Of a DNA stretch of 64,000 nucleotides, positions 40,556 through 49,587 are shown piece after piece (positions within the stretch are counted from its first letter, which is position 1; the number at the start of each line of letters is the position of its first letter). Location of the stretch: NCBI GenBank assembly GCA_034519525.1, contig JAXHOJ010000061.1, forward strand, positions 171,030-235,029, in the 5' to 3' direction. Below the pieces are notes generated by a model. That model worked only from the letters and a program-made list of their open reading frames with translations. It was not told the origin of the DNA and did not search any database. A program made the translations under genes and the position numbers. The DNA comes from Gemmobacter sp034519525 (GTDB lineage Bacteria; Pseudomonadota; Alphaproteobacteria; Rhodobacterales; Rhodobacteraceae).

Positions 40556-40846
40556 ATGACCATTACCGCCGCCCTGATCCTGTTTGCCGTGACCTGGTTC
40601 ATGGTGTTCTTCATCGTGCTGCCGATCCGGTTCAGTTCGCAGCAGGATGCGGGCGTCGTGGTGCCCGGCACCCCGAAATCCGCACCTTCCGATTACCGGG
40701 TGGGCCGCAAGGCCTGGATCACGACCGGGGTGACCTTCGTGATCTGGGTCGGCCTGGTGGCCTTCATCACCAGCGGCGTGCTGACGGTGCGCGACATTGA
40801 TTTCATGGGCAGAATGGGGCCCCCCTCGGCGGTAGAGGCGGAGTGA
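40556..40846 (+). CDS. DUF1467 family membrane protein
   Basis: This 96-aa protein has two membrane helices (about 4-24 and 54-76) separated by a short loop containing FSSQQDAGVVVPGTPKSAP, characteristic of DUF1467. Function is unknown. It starts 3 bp after the epimerase stop, so the two are probably one transcript. A Rho-independent terminator follows within 10 bp. Confidence 0.87.
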   Translation: MTITAALILFAVTWFMVFFIVLPIRFSSQQDAGVVVPGTPKSAPSDYRVGRKAWITTGVTFVIWVGLVAFITSGVLTVRDIDFMGRMGPPSAVEAE

Positions 40847-40854
40847 GCAAGAGG

Positions 40855-40879
40855 GCCGGGCCGGTGGGTCCGGCTTTTT
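40855..40879 (+). terminator. Rho-independent terminator after DUF1467 gene
   Basis: A stem GCCGGGCC-GGTG-GGTCCGGC (one G-T pair) is followed by TTTTT. It lies 8 bp past the stop. Confidence 0.85.
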
Positions 40880-41072
40880 GGTTTGGGGGTGCACTAGCAG
40901 TTCGGATCACAGGACGGCCCGATTTCCCGGCTGCTGCCATGCTGCGGGTCGCCGCAGGGGCCACCACCCGCCAAGCCTTCACCGCTGCGGGTATCGACCC
41001 CGACGCGGCTCTTGTGGGCATGCCCGCAGCCGCGTTCGCCGAATAATTCCCGAAGTGAAGGTCGGAACAACT

Positions 41073-41098
41073 GTCGCGCTTTCGGGCGCGGCTTTTTT
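41073..41098 (+). terminator. Hairpin with T-run before the islet
   Basis: A stem GTCGCGC/GCGCGGC (one G-T pair) with a 6-nt loop is followed by six T residues. It would isolate the islet genes from upstream transcription. Confidence 0.65.
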
Positions 41099-41184
41099 CG
41101 TAGTGATAGCCGAAGCAAGGTCTTGATTGCGTCGGGTTGGTTCCCACATGATGTTGTATAACGCAATCGTGACGGGGTTCGCAC

Positions 41185-41520
41185 ATGGAAGGCTTCTACG
41201 CTGTCTATTACACGGGCGTCGCGGGCTTCGGCCACGCCGTTCTAGTTATCAAAGATGGTATCGTTACTGGCGCTGATGGGACCGGCGGCGTTTACGACGG
41301 CAAATTCTCTGTCGGTGGCTCCGGCGGAATTTCTATTGAAGTAACGTTGACCGTGCCTGCAGGAACAACCCTCGTTACGGGCCAAACTTTGCCGTCGCCC
41401 TACAGCCAAACAATCAAAGCCGATTTGGCGGAAAACTTCGCTAACGGCCAGCCCGTGCCAGTTCAAACACCGCTCGGCCCAGTCAATGCAATTTTTAAGA
41501 AGCTTCGGAACCTGCAATGA
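41185..41520 (+). CDS. Small beta-rich protein, GrlR-like
   Basis: This 111-aa protein has no signal peptide or membrane helix. It opens MEGFYAVYYTG and continues through HAVLVIKDGIVTGADGTGGV and YDGKFSVGGSGGISIEVTLT, a pattern resembling the GrlR-like beta fold (named from a type III secretion regulator but found widely in genomes without it). The similarity is by eye and moderate. Its codons are more AT-rich than those of most neighbours. It overlaps the next gene by ATGA, so the two form a coupled pair next to tRNA-Glu. Confidence 0.6.
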   Translation: MEGFYAVYYTGVAGFGHAVLVIKDGIVTGADGTGGVYDGKFSVGGSGGISIEVTLTVPAGTTLVTGQTLPSPYSQTIKADLAENFANGQPVPVQTPLGPVNAIFKKLRNLQ

Positions 41521-42086
41521 GCGGGGGCGAATGGCTTGCGGTCGCAACCGCATTGGCCGCAGTCGTCGGACCAGTCGTCGCGGTATGGATCACCCGCATG
41601 TCGGATGATCGGAAGGAAATCCAAGGGCGACGCATGGACATTTTCCGAACGTTGATGCGAACCCGGAAAATGCCTGTTCACTTCGACCATGTTGAAGCGT
41701 TGAACCTAATCGAAATCGAGTTTGCGAATGACGAATCGGTCATTCGTGCATGGAAAGAGTATCTAAAGAATCTTAGCGAACCGTTCCCGTCAAATGCCGA
41801 AGAAGCTGTCCAGTCGAACTTCCTAAAGAAGCGGGAAACGATGCTGACAAAGCTTATTTCAGAAATCGCTAAGGTTCTGAAATTCAAAGTTGAACAGATG
41901 GATATTTTTGAAGGCAACTATATCCCTCAGGGCTGGCATGACGACGATTGGGAACAGAAGCTTGCGCGAAAGGGTCTGATTGACGTGCTAAGCGGTCGTC
42001 GGCCTATCGTAATTCAACCCTATGCACCTTCGCAGGGAACGGGGCCGTATCCACCGCCGCCGCAGATCGAAAAACAGCCAGAATGA
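41517..42086 (+). CDS. DUF6680-like membrane-anchored protein
   Basis: The 189-aa protein has one N-terminal membrane helix (about 5-26), then a conserved-looking helical domain: DRKEIQGRRMDIFRTLMRTR, HVEALNLIEIEFANDESVI and AWKEYLKNL. The order and wording match a family I know as DUF6680, with no assigned function. A Pro-rich tail ends it. It is coupled to the preceding GrlR-like gene (ATGA) and is more AT-rich than the core genes. The unit ends about 150 bp before tRNA-Glu, a common site for small acquired islets. Confidence 0.65.
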   Translation: MSGGEWLAVATALAAVVGPVVAVWITRMSDDRKEIQGRRMDIFRTLMRTRKMPVHFDHVEALNLIEIEFANDESVIRAWKEYLKNLSEPFPSNAEEAVQSNFLKKRETMLTKLISEIAKVLKFKVEQMDIFEGNYIPQGWHDDDWEQKLARKGLIDVLSGRRPIVIQPYAPSQGTGPYPPPPQIEKQPE

Positions 42087-42238
42087 TCTTGGGGTGGTCA
42101 CGTTCGCGTGATCATTTCCAGCCTGTCGCAGCGCCCGAAGGGCCGCTTTCTAGGGTCATTTTGTCATGGGTAGATTGTGGGTAGAGATGTTCCACCTTGC
42201 GAATTATTGAGTGAAGTCAACAATTTATATGGATGTAT

Positions 42239-42313
42239 TGGCAGCCCGTAGGGGAGTCGAACCCCTCTTCCCAGGTTGAAAACCTGGTGTCCTAACCGAT
42301 AGACGAACGGGCC
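42239..42313 (-). tRNA. tRNA-Glu (TTC)
   Basis: The minus strand begins GGCCCGTTCGTCTATCGG and folds as a cloverleaf. The acceptor GGCCCGT pairs with ACGGGCT (first pair G-T). The anticodon stem CCAGG/CCTGG encloses TTTTCAA with anticodon TTC, and the T-arm is AGGGGTTCGACTCCCCT. CCA is encoded (42239-42241). It is 75 nt including CCA. Confidence 0.95.
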
Positions 42314-42393
42314 GCGGTTGGTGGGGGCCTTCTATGTCGGCCCGATGACGCGCGCAAGAGAAAAAATGCAGTACCCCTGAAAAACGTTTGGCG

Positions 42394-44139
<1,746 letters not shown>

Positions 44140-44192
44140 GCCCCATCCCTGCCGCGCCGGGGCGCGCAGCACAAGGGTCCGCACAAGGCTTT

Positions 44193-44265
44193 CCCCTTCC
44201 CGTTGTCAAAATATCCTCAGGGGGTGAATGGCCGCAGGCCAGAGGGGGCGCGAGCGCCCCCTGCC
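44193..44265. repeat. CAAATATCC-box / GC-hairpin element, copy B
   Basis: CCCCTTCCCGTTGTCAAAAT-ATCCTCAGGGGGTGA is followed by the hairpin AGGGGGCG-CGAG-CGCCCCCT (44243-44262). It has the same design as the copies at 11441 and 51019. It sits between recJ and the glyoxalase gene, both on the minus strand. Confidence 0.7.
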
Positions 44266-44273
44266 GTCGCCGC

Positions 44274-44702
44274 TTACCAATGGCCGGTGTTCGGCATCGA
44301 CAGCCAAGGCTCTGCCGGGGGCAGCGCCGCACCCTTCTGCAGCAGTTCCACCGATACATTGTCAGGCGAGCGGACAAAGGCCATGTGACCGTCGCGCGGC
44401 GGGCGGTTGATGGTCACGCCATTGTCTTGCAGGAATGTGCAGGTGGCATAGATATCATCCACCGCATAGGCCAGATGGCCGAAATGGCGGCTGTCCGAAG
44501 GCAGACCCTCGTCGCCATCCCAGTTCCAGGTCAGTTCGACCGGGCAATCCGGTTGACCGGGGGGCGCCATGAAGACCAGGCTGAACCGGCCCCCTTCGTT
44601 GTCGATACGCCGGGTTTCTTCCAGCCCCAGCAGGCGCCAGAAGGCCATGGATTTTTCCAGATCCAGCACGCGGACCATGGTGTGCAGATAGCGGATGCTC
44701 AT
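44274..44702 (-). CDS. gloA: Glyoxalase I / lactoylglutathione lyase family protein
   Basis: This 142-aa VOC-fold protein is the enzyme type that converts the methylglyoxal-glutathione hemithioacetal to lactoylglutathione. RYLHTMVRVLDLEKSMAFWR starts the first module with its His ligand. VELTWNWD gives a Glu, HFGHLAYAVDDIY a second His and SVELLQ the final Glu, so all four GloA metal ligands are present. Length is near the family norm. It stands apart from recJ and the Slam pair. Confidence 0.87.
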   Translation of the reverse strand: MSIRYLHTMVRVLDLEKSMAFWRLLGLEETRRIDNEGGRFSLVFMAPPGQPDCPVELTWNWDGDEGLPSDSRHFGHLAYAVDDIYATCTFLQDNGVTINRPPRDGHMAFVRSPDNVSVELLQKGAALPPAEPWLSMPNTGHW

Positions 44703-44774
44703 TGCGCGTCTCCTTTTGCTGCGCTGAACATAGGCATCCGGGCGACAAAGGCGAGGGGCAGGCTGCTGCGCCGC

Positions 44775-46133
44775 TCAGAAAACCGTCACGATACCCAGGC
44801 CGATTTCCAGGCTGCGCGTGTCGAAGCGGCTGATGTTCGACAGCGATCTTTCGCTGCTGATCGACAGGCTTGGGGCATAGCCCATCACGCCCAGGGATTC
44901 GAAGGTCATGTCCAGCGACAGGCCGAACCTGTCATCCTCGCGCCCGTCCACCACGGTGATCGGGCCAAGCCGGTAATCGGGATAATCCCGCACCCCCACG
45001 AAGGCCGAGGCGCCAAGCCGCACCGGGCCAAGGCTGCGGGCGGCGTCAAAGCTGATTTCGGCGGTGGCGCTGCGATAGGTGTTGTTCACAAATCCCGCCT
45101 GCACGTCACGCAGCGCCAGCGACCAGCCAAGACGGCCCAGATCGGCCAGGGCCTGACTGCCCGACAGGCTGAACTGCAGCGCCGTGGTCATGCCATCGTC
45201 GCGCCATTGCCGTTCCTGGCTGATCCCGGCGGCAAGCCCTGCTGCCGGGGCACCAAAGGGCAGCCGCGCGGCAAGCCGCAGATGCGGCCCGGCCACTTCG
45301 CCCGAATCCCAGCTTTGCCCCGCTGCGGCTGACAGGTTCAGCGGGCGGTCGCCAAAGCGCAGGGCACGGGTCACCCCGGCTTCGGCCATCGTGGAATTCA
45401 GCGCCGCGCCCGAGCCGACGCCGGTTTCGGCCTTGGTCTTGTCGGTCAGGCTGTAAAACGCGCCATAAAGCCGGGCGTCGAAACTGGTCTGGCCGCCAGC
45501 ATCGGGCGGCAGGCGCCATTGCAGCCGCAGGTCGGCCACACTGCGCAGGCCCTCCAGCGCCAGGGCCATGCCGGTTTGCTCGCCCAGATAATATTCGTCG
45601 ACCATCAGCGCGCCGGAGCCAGCACCGCCATTCAGATTGTCAGAGGGGGTGACAGACAGCCGCAATTGTGCCGACAGCGGGTTCTGCTGCCGCAACCGGC
45701 CGAAATCCTGCAAGGTTGCCGTGCGCTCTGCAGGCCCCGGCGCCAGATCGGCGGCGCGGCGCAGCCAGAATTGCGCGCGGGTCAGTTCGTCGGCGCGAAA
45801 GGCGGCGGCGGCGGTGTGGCGGGCAATTTCATAGCGCAGGGCATCGGGTTCCTGCCGCGCCGCCGCCCAGGCCCTTGCCCCCCAGCGCCGCCCCTCGACA
45901 GGGCGGCCAAGCGCGGTATGGGTGGCCGACAGCAGCAGCGGCAGCCGTGGGTCATCGACGCCCGCTTCGTGCAGCCGGAACGCCACGGCATGGGCCAGCG
46001 TCACATTGCCACCCAGATAGGCCCGCTGTGCCAGTTCGATGGCCGCATCGGGTGTCAGATCCAGGCTTTCAGCCGCAAGCGGCCCTGCCGACAGCAGGGC
46101 CGCCAACAGGGCCGCCCGCAGGCCGCGCATCAC
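44775..46133 (-). CDS. Slam-like outer-membrane protein (surface lipoprotein assembly modifier)
   Basis: This 452-aa protein has a signal peptide (about 1-21, LSAGPLAAES), an N-terminal TPR-like helical domain (about 25-150), and a C-terminal stretch of alternating amphipathic strands (about 155-452) that ends in Phe (LEIGLGIVTVF), typical of an outer-membrane barrel. This is the layout of Slam (DUF560) proteins, which move lipoproteins to the cell surface. The upstream gene encodes a lipoprotein, and the start here overlaps its stop by ATGA. The Slam assignment rests on layout and context rather than a unique motif. Confidence 0.75.
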   Translation of the reverse strand: MMRGLRAALLAALLSAGPLAAESLDLTPDAAIELAQRAYLGGNVTLAHAVAFRLHEAGVDDPRLPLLLSATHTALGRPVEGRRWGARAWAAARQEPDALRYEIARHTAAAAFRADELTRAQFWLRRAADLAPGPAERTATLQDFGRLRQQNPLSAQLRLSVTPSDNLNGGAGSGALMVDEYYLGEQTGMALALEGLRSVADLRLQWRLPPDAGGQTSFDARLYGAFYSLTDKTKAETGVGSGAALNSTMAEAGVTRALRFGDRPLNLSAAAGQSWDSGEVAGPHLRLAARLPFGAPAAGLAAGISQERQWRDDGMTTALQFSLSGSQALADLGRLGWSLALRDVQAGFVNNTYRSATAEISFDAARSLGPVRLGASAFVGVRDYPDYRLGPITVVDGREDDRFGLSLDMTFESLGVMGYAPSLSISSERSLSNISRFDTRSLEIGLGIVTVF

Positions 46134-47068
46134 CGGTTGTCGCAGATGGGGGAATCGCCCTGGGTGCCGCAGCGGGGCAGGTTGAAGATGCCGATCTCGG
46201 TTTCGGAATCCTGCCCCAGCGGGTTGATCACGATGGCACCCGCCACATCGGTGGCGCCATTGCCGCCAAACAGACCACCGACATTGCCGACCTCTGATCC
46301 GGCCTGCGGCGATCCGGTGCCGATTTCCACCGTGCCAAGGAAGGTGCCGTCTTCGGTGATTTCCATTTCCGGAAAGGCGATGGCAGGCAGCTTGTCTGCG
46401 TCATCAATTTCACCATCTTCATTGAAGTCGATGGCATTGCCCTTGCTGTCCAGCAGCCAGCGGTTGTCGACACCACCTTCGACAAGGCTGTTGGCGAAAT
46501 TGGCCGTCATCACCATATCGCCCTCGACGCGATAGGTGGAATTCGCGCTCAGGCCGGACGGCAGGGCTGGGTTCGTGGCGTTGCCGGTGGCAAAGATGCC
46601 CGCATAGGTGCCCGCATAGCTGAACTGCCCGGCGTCACCGCCGCCCGATACGTCAGGCGCCTTGTAGACATCCAGCCGGGTATAGTTCGCCCCGCCAAAG
46701 TTGCGGTTGAACTGCGAACCGTCAGACACGCCGACAACCTGCAGGTTCTTGCGCGCATTCTGCGAGACCAGCGCCAGATAGGACCGCTGCAAACCGTTTT
46801 CCTGGTAACGGTAGGCTTCGTAATCGCCCACATCCAGCGCTGCGGCACGCAGGAAGGTCACTTCCTGGCCAGAACCCACAAGACCATCCATATCCACCGT
46901 CAGCTTGCCGCCATCGGCCGGGGAATAGGTCACGGCGCGCAGGTCTTTGGCGATTTCTGCCGGAACATCGCCATCATCACCATCACCGCCGCCGTCATCT
47001 TCGACCCACGGATTGCCACCACAAGCCGAAACCAGCAGCATCGCTGCCAGAGCCCATCTGATCTTCAT
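46130..47068 (-). CDS. Surface lipoprotein, probable Slam client
   Basis: This 312-aa protein has a lipoprotein signal peptide with lipobox LVSAC (lipidated Cys about residue 16). A Gly/Asp-rich flexible tether (about 17-33) follows, then a beta-rich domain with SYLALVSQNARKN, GTYAGIFATGN and a C-terminal LFGGNGATDVAGAIVINP segment. That C-terminal pattern recalls the small barrel of TbpB-like and other Slam-exported lipoproteins (inference). The start at 47068 gives the only sensible signal peptide. It is upstream of, and coupled to, the Slam-like gene, so its surface export by that partner is the natural reading. Ligand unknown. Confidence 0.75.
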   Translation of the reverse strand: MKIRWALAAMLLVSACGGNPWVEDDGGGDGDDGDVPAEIAKDLRAVTYSPADGGKLTVDMDGLVGSGQEVTFLRAAALDVGDYEAYRYQENGLQRSYLALVSQNARKNLQVVGVSDGSQFNRNFGGANYTRLDVYKAPDVSGGGDAGQFSYAGTYAGIFATGNATNPALPSGLSANSTYRVEGDMVMTANFANSLVEGGVDNRWLLDSKGNAIDFNEDGEIDDADKLPAIAFPEMEITEDGTFLGTVEIGTGSPQAGSEVGNVGGLFGGNGATDVAGAIVINPLGQDSETEIGIFNLPRCGTQGDSPICDNR

Positions 47069-47186
47069 CGGAACTGCCCGTTTGTCGTTTTTGTTTGGGC
47101 AGAGTTTCGGCCCAGTTGGCGCGCAAGTCAATCGCGCCCCAATCGCGGCCCGGTGATTTGCCCCGCGCGTGGCGGTGCTGCCGCGA

Positions 47187-47666
47187 TCAGCGGCGGCGCA
47201 GCCACTCGCCCAGTTCGCAGCGTGGCCCGTCTGCGCGCAGAAGGCTGGTGCCGATGCGCTGCCAGTCATCGCCCGAAAATTCCGGAAAGAACACATCGGC
47301 ATCCGGCACATCCAGGGCCACTTCGGTGACCAGCAGCCGGTGGGCCAGCGGCAGCAGCGCCGCATAGATCCGCGCGCCGCCGATGCCATAGATGCGCCGA
47401 TGGCCCTGCCGCTCGGCCTCGACCAATGCGGCATCCAGGCTGGGCTGGACGTTCTCTTCCGCGATGGGGCGCGATGAAACGATCAGATTGAGCCGCCCCT
47501 TCAGCGGTTTCACCGGCAGGCTGTCCCAGGTGTTGCGGCCCATGATGATGGCCGCGCCCGAGGTTTCGCGCTGAAAGAACTTCAGGTCTTCGGGCGCGTG
47601 CCAGGGAATGGTATTGCCCCGGCCAATGGCGCCGTTGCGCGCGCGGGCGACGATCAGGGTAATCAT
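47187..47666 (-). CDS. folA: Dihydrofolate reductase
   Basis: This 159-aa enzyme reduces dihydrofolate with NADPH. ITLIVARARNGAIGRGNTIP, WHAPEDLKFFQRETSGAAII, MGRNTWDSL, the PLKGRLNLIVSS strand and YGIGGARIYAALLPL cover the family motifs, with the active-site acid in the PEDLKFF segment. It is 3 bp from thyA upstream on the same strand. The thyA-folA pair recycles the dihydrofolate made by thymidylate synthase. Confidence 0.95.
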   Translation of the reverse strand: MITLIVARARNGAIGRGNTIPWHAPEDLKFFQRETSGAAIIMGRNTWDSLPVKPLKGRLNLIVSSRPIAEENVQPSLDAALVEAERQGHRRIYGIGGARIYAALLPLAHRLLVTEVALDVPDADVFFPEFSGDDWQRIGTSLLRADGPRCELGEWLRRR

Positions 47667-47669
47667 GCC

Positions 47670-48488
47670 TTACACCGCCACCGGCGCCGAAATTGCGGGA
47701 TCGGGATCATAGCCCGTGATCTCGAAATCCTCGAACCGGAAATCGAAGATCGAGGGAACCTGCCGGGTGATGCGCAGCTGCGGCAGCGGCTTGGGCGCGC
47801 GCGACAGCTGCAGCGCAACCTGATCCATATGGTTGGAATAGATATGGGCATCGCCCAGCGTATGCACGAAATCGCCAGGCTCCAGCCCGGTCACATGCGC
47901 CAGCATGTGCTGCAGCAGCGCGTAGGATGCGATGTTGAACGGCACGCCCAGAAACATGTCGGCCGACCGCTGATAAAGCTGCAGATGCAGCCGCCCGTTC
48001 AGAACCCTGACCTGCCACATGGTATGGCAGGGCGGCAGCGCCATCTGCCCGATCTCGCCGGGGTTCCAGGCCGAAACGATCAGGCGGCGGCTGTCGGGGT
48101 TGGCTTTGATATTGGCCACCAGCTCGGCGATCTGATCGACACCGCGGCGGTGATACATCCCGCCCTCTGCCGGTTCCAGCGCCGGAAAGTCGCGCCATTG
48201 CGCGCCATAGACCGGGCCGAGATCGCCGTTTTCATCGGCCCATTCATCCCAGATCGTCACCTTGTTCTGGCGCAGATAGCCGATATTCGTCTCGCCCGAC
48301 AGGAACCACAGCAATTCATGGATGATCGACCGCAGATGCAGCTTCTTGGTGGTAACCAGCGGAAAGCCATCGGCCAGCGGATAGCGGCTCTGCATCCCGA
48401 AATAAGCGATGGTGCCGGTGCCGGTGCGATCGGTCGAAGGTTCGCCCTGCGTCAGGATGGTTCTCAATGCCTCGTGATATTGCTGCAT
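47670..48488 (-). CDS. thyA: Thymidylate synthase
   Basis: This 272-aa enzyme methylates dUMP to dTMP using methylene-THF. The catalytic Cys is C154 in LPPCHTMWQ. The phosphate-binding SRRLIVSAWNP and DRTGTG segments, WFLSGETNIGYL and the C-terminal HIYSNHMDQV are all present. The start at 48488 has a GGAGG-type site just upstream (rc of GAGCCTCCTTGG). folA follows immediately, so the pair is one unit. Confidence 0.96.
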   Translation of the reverse strand: MQQYHEALRTILTQGEPSTDRTGTGTIAYFGMQSRYPLADGFPLVTTKKLHLRSIIHELLWFLSGETNIGYLRQNKVTIWDEWADENGDLGPVYGAQWRDFPALEPAEGGMYHRRGVDQIAELVANIKANPDSRRLIVSAWNPGEIGQMALPPCHTMWQVRVLNGRLHLQLYQRSADMFLGVPFNIASYALLQHMLAHVTGLEPGDFVHTLGDAHIYSNHMDQVALQLSRAPKPLPQLRITRQVPSIFDFRFEDFEITGYDPDPAISAPVAV

Positions 48489-48551
48489 CAGAGCCTCCTT
48501 GGCTTTGTCCGGGGCGGGCCGCCCTGCGAGTCAGGGACCGTCCGGCGCTGA

Positions 48552-49463
48552 TTATCCTCTCTGTGCCGCGCTGCCAACAAGCGATGGCTTGCGCAATGTC
48601 GCCAGAAACGCCTTTGCCGCCACCGAAAGCCGTTTGCCTGCCGGATAGGCCACATGCCAGTGCCGGGGCAGGGGAAAGCCCTGCACATCCAGCAACAGCA
48701 GCGCACCATGCCGCAACTCCATCTCCAATGTGCTGCGCGACAGGACGGCCAGCCCCAGCCCGGCCATGACGCCCTGCTTGATCGCCTCGTTCGAGCCCAG
48801 TTCCATGCGCGCCGTCACATTCAGGCCGCGTTCGGCAAAGAACCTTTCTGTCGCAATCCGCGTGCCTGATCCCTGTTCGCGCATCAGGAAGGGCAGCGCC
48901 GCAACCCGCGCCGCCGCGATCTGTGGCTCAGATGCCAGTGCGTGGCCCGGCGCGGCAACGAGGACCAGGGGGTTTTCGGCGTAAACCTCTGTGACCGCAT
49001 CCAGCCCCTCGGGCGGGGTGCCAAGGATGTAAAGGTCATCGGCGTTGCGGGCAAAGCGTTCCAGCAGTTCCTGACGGTTGCCAACCGTCAGCTCCACCTC
49101 GATTCCCGGATGCGCAGCCGTGAAGGCGCCGATCCGGGCGGGCACCGTGTATTCGGCTGTGGAAACCGCAGCGACCCGCAGCTTGCCCCGCGCCAGCCCG
49201 CCCAGATCGGCCAGCCGCATCTCCATCCGGGCGATCTCGGCCAGCACCTCGGCTGCGGCATCCCGCACGGCAGCCCCGGCATCTGTCAGATAGAGCCTGC
49301 GCCCCAGCCGTTCGATCAGCGCCGTGCCAACCTGATCTTCCAGCTGCTTTACCTGTGCGAAAACAGCGGGTTGTGTTAGGTTCAGGGTTTCGGCCGCACG
49401 GGTATAGGACAGGCTGCGCGCCACTTCGTCAAAGATCTGCATCTGCCGCAAGCTGTATTTCAT
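48552..49463 (-). CDS. cbbR: LysR-type regulator CbbR (cbbLSQO operon)
   Basis: This 303-aa LysR regulator has an N-terminal winged HTH (about 4-62, SYTRAAETLNLTQPAVFAQV) and a substrate-binding domain (about 90-300) with EQGSGTRIATERFF and GSNEAIKQGVMAGLG, motifs common in CbbR. It is transcribed away from cbbL with a 124-bp shared promoter region, the standard arrangement for CbbR. Known CbbRs activate the cbb operon in response to metabolites such as RuBP or NADPH; which one acts here cannot be read. A second regulator serves cbbF. Confidence 0.9.
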   Translation of the reverse strand: MKYSLRQMQIFDEVARSLSYTRAAETLNLTQPAVFAQVKQLEDQVGTALIERLGRRLYLTDAGAAVRDAAAEVLAEIARMEMRLADLGGLARGKLRVAAVSTAEYTVPARIGAFTAAHPGIEVELTVGNRQELLERFARNADDLYILGTPPEGLDAVTEVYAENPLVLVAAPGHALASEPQIAAARVAALPFLMREQGSGTRIATERFFAERGLNVTARMELGSNEAIKQGVMAGLGLAVLSRSTLEMELRHGALLLLDVQGFPLPRHWHVAYPAGKRLSVAAKAFLATLRKPSLVGSAAQRG

Positions 49464-49587
49464 GAATAGATCATAGGTTATTCACTCTCTAAAAACTAAC
49501 AATTTTTCTGTATTCATCTCGCGGGCTAACCTCTGTCCATTCCCGGTCCGTCCGGGGCCAACGCCGCGCCGGGGAGGAGACCAAGGC
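49463..49587 (+). promoter_or_regulatory. cbbR-cbbL divergent promoter and probable CbbR site
   Basis: This AT-rich gap carries an inverted repeat TGAATA-N10-TATTCA at 49463-49484 and a TTA-N9-TAA at 49478-49492, both of LysR type (T-N11-A). The repeat begins in the cbbR start codon, which would suit autoregulation. A Shine-Dalgarno GGGGAGGAGA precedes cbbL. No unambiguous -35/-10 pair is seen, as is usual for activator-dependent promoters. Confidence 0.65.

Larger units (their letters stand above)
40847..41184. other. 338-bp gap at the left edge of the low-GC islet
   Basis: It holds two terminators (40855-40879 and 41073-41098). Between them a short open stretch at 40939-41046 would encode about 35 Ala-rich residues; it lacks a ribosome site and I do not call it a gene. 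From about 41100 the composition becomes more AT-rich, and the promoter for the following two-gene unit should lie in 41100-41184. No clear -35/-10 pair is evident. Confidence 0.5.

Noticed and set aside
40843..41046. A 67-codon frame after the DUF1467 gene
   Set aside because: It begins at the DUF1467 stop and spans a Rho-independent terminator; no family or ribosome site supports it.
42087..42238. Attachment-site duplication of the tRNA-Glu 3' end
   Set aside because: No second copy of the tRNA 3' segment was found at the left side of the islet; only a short CGGCCCG match near 40914, too short to count.
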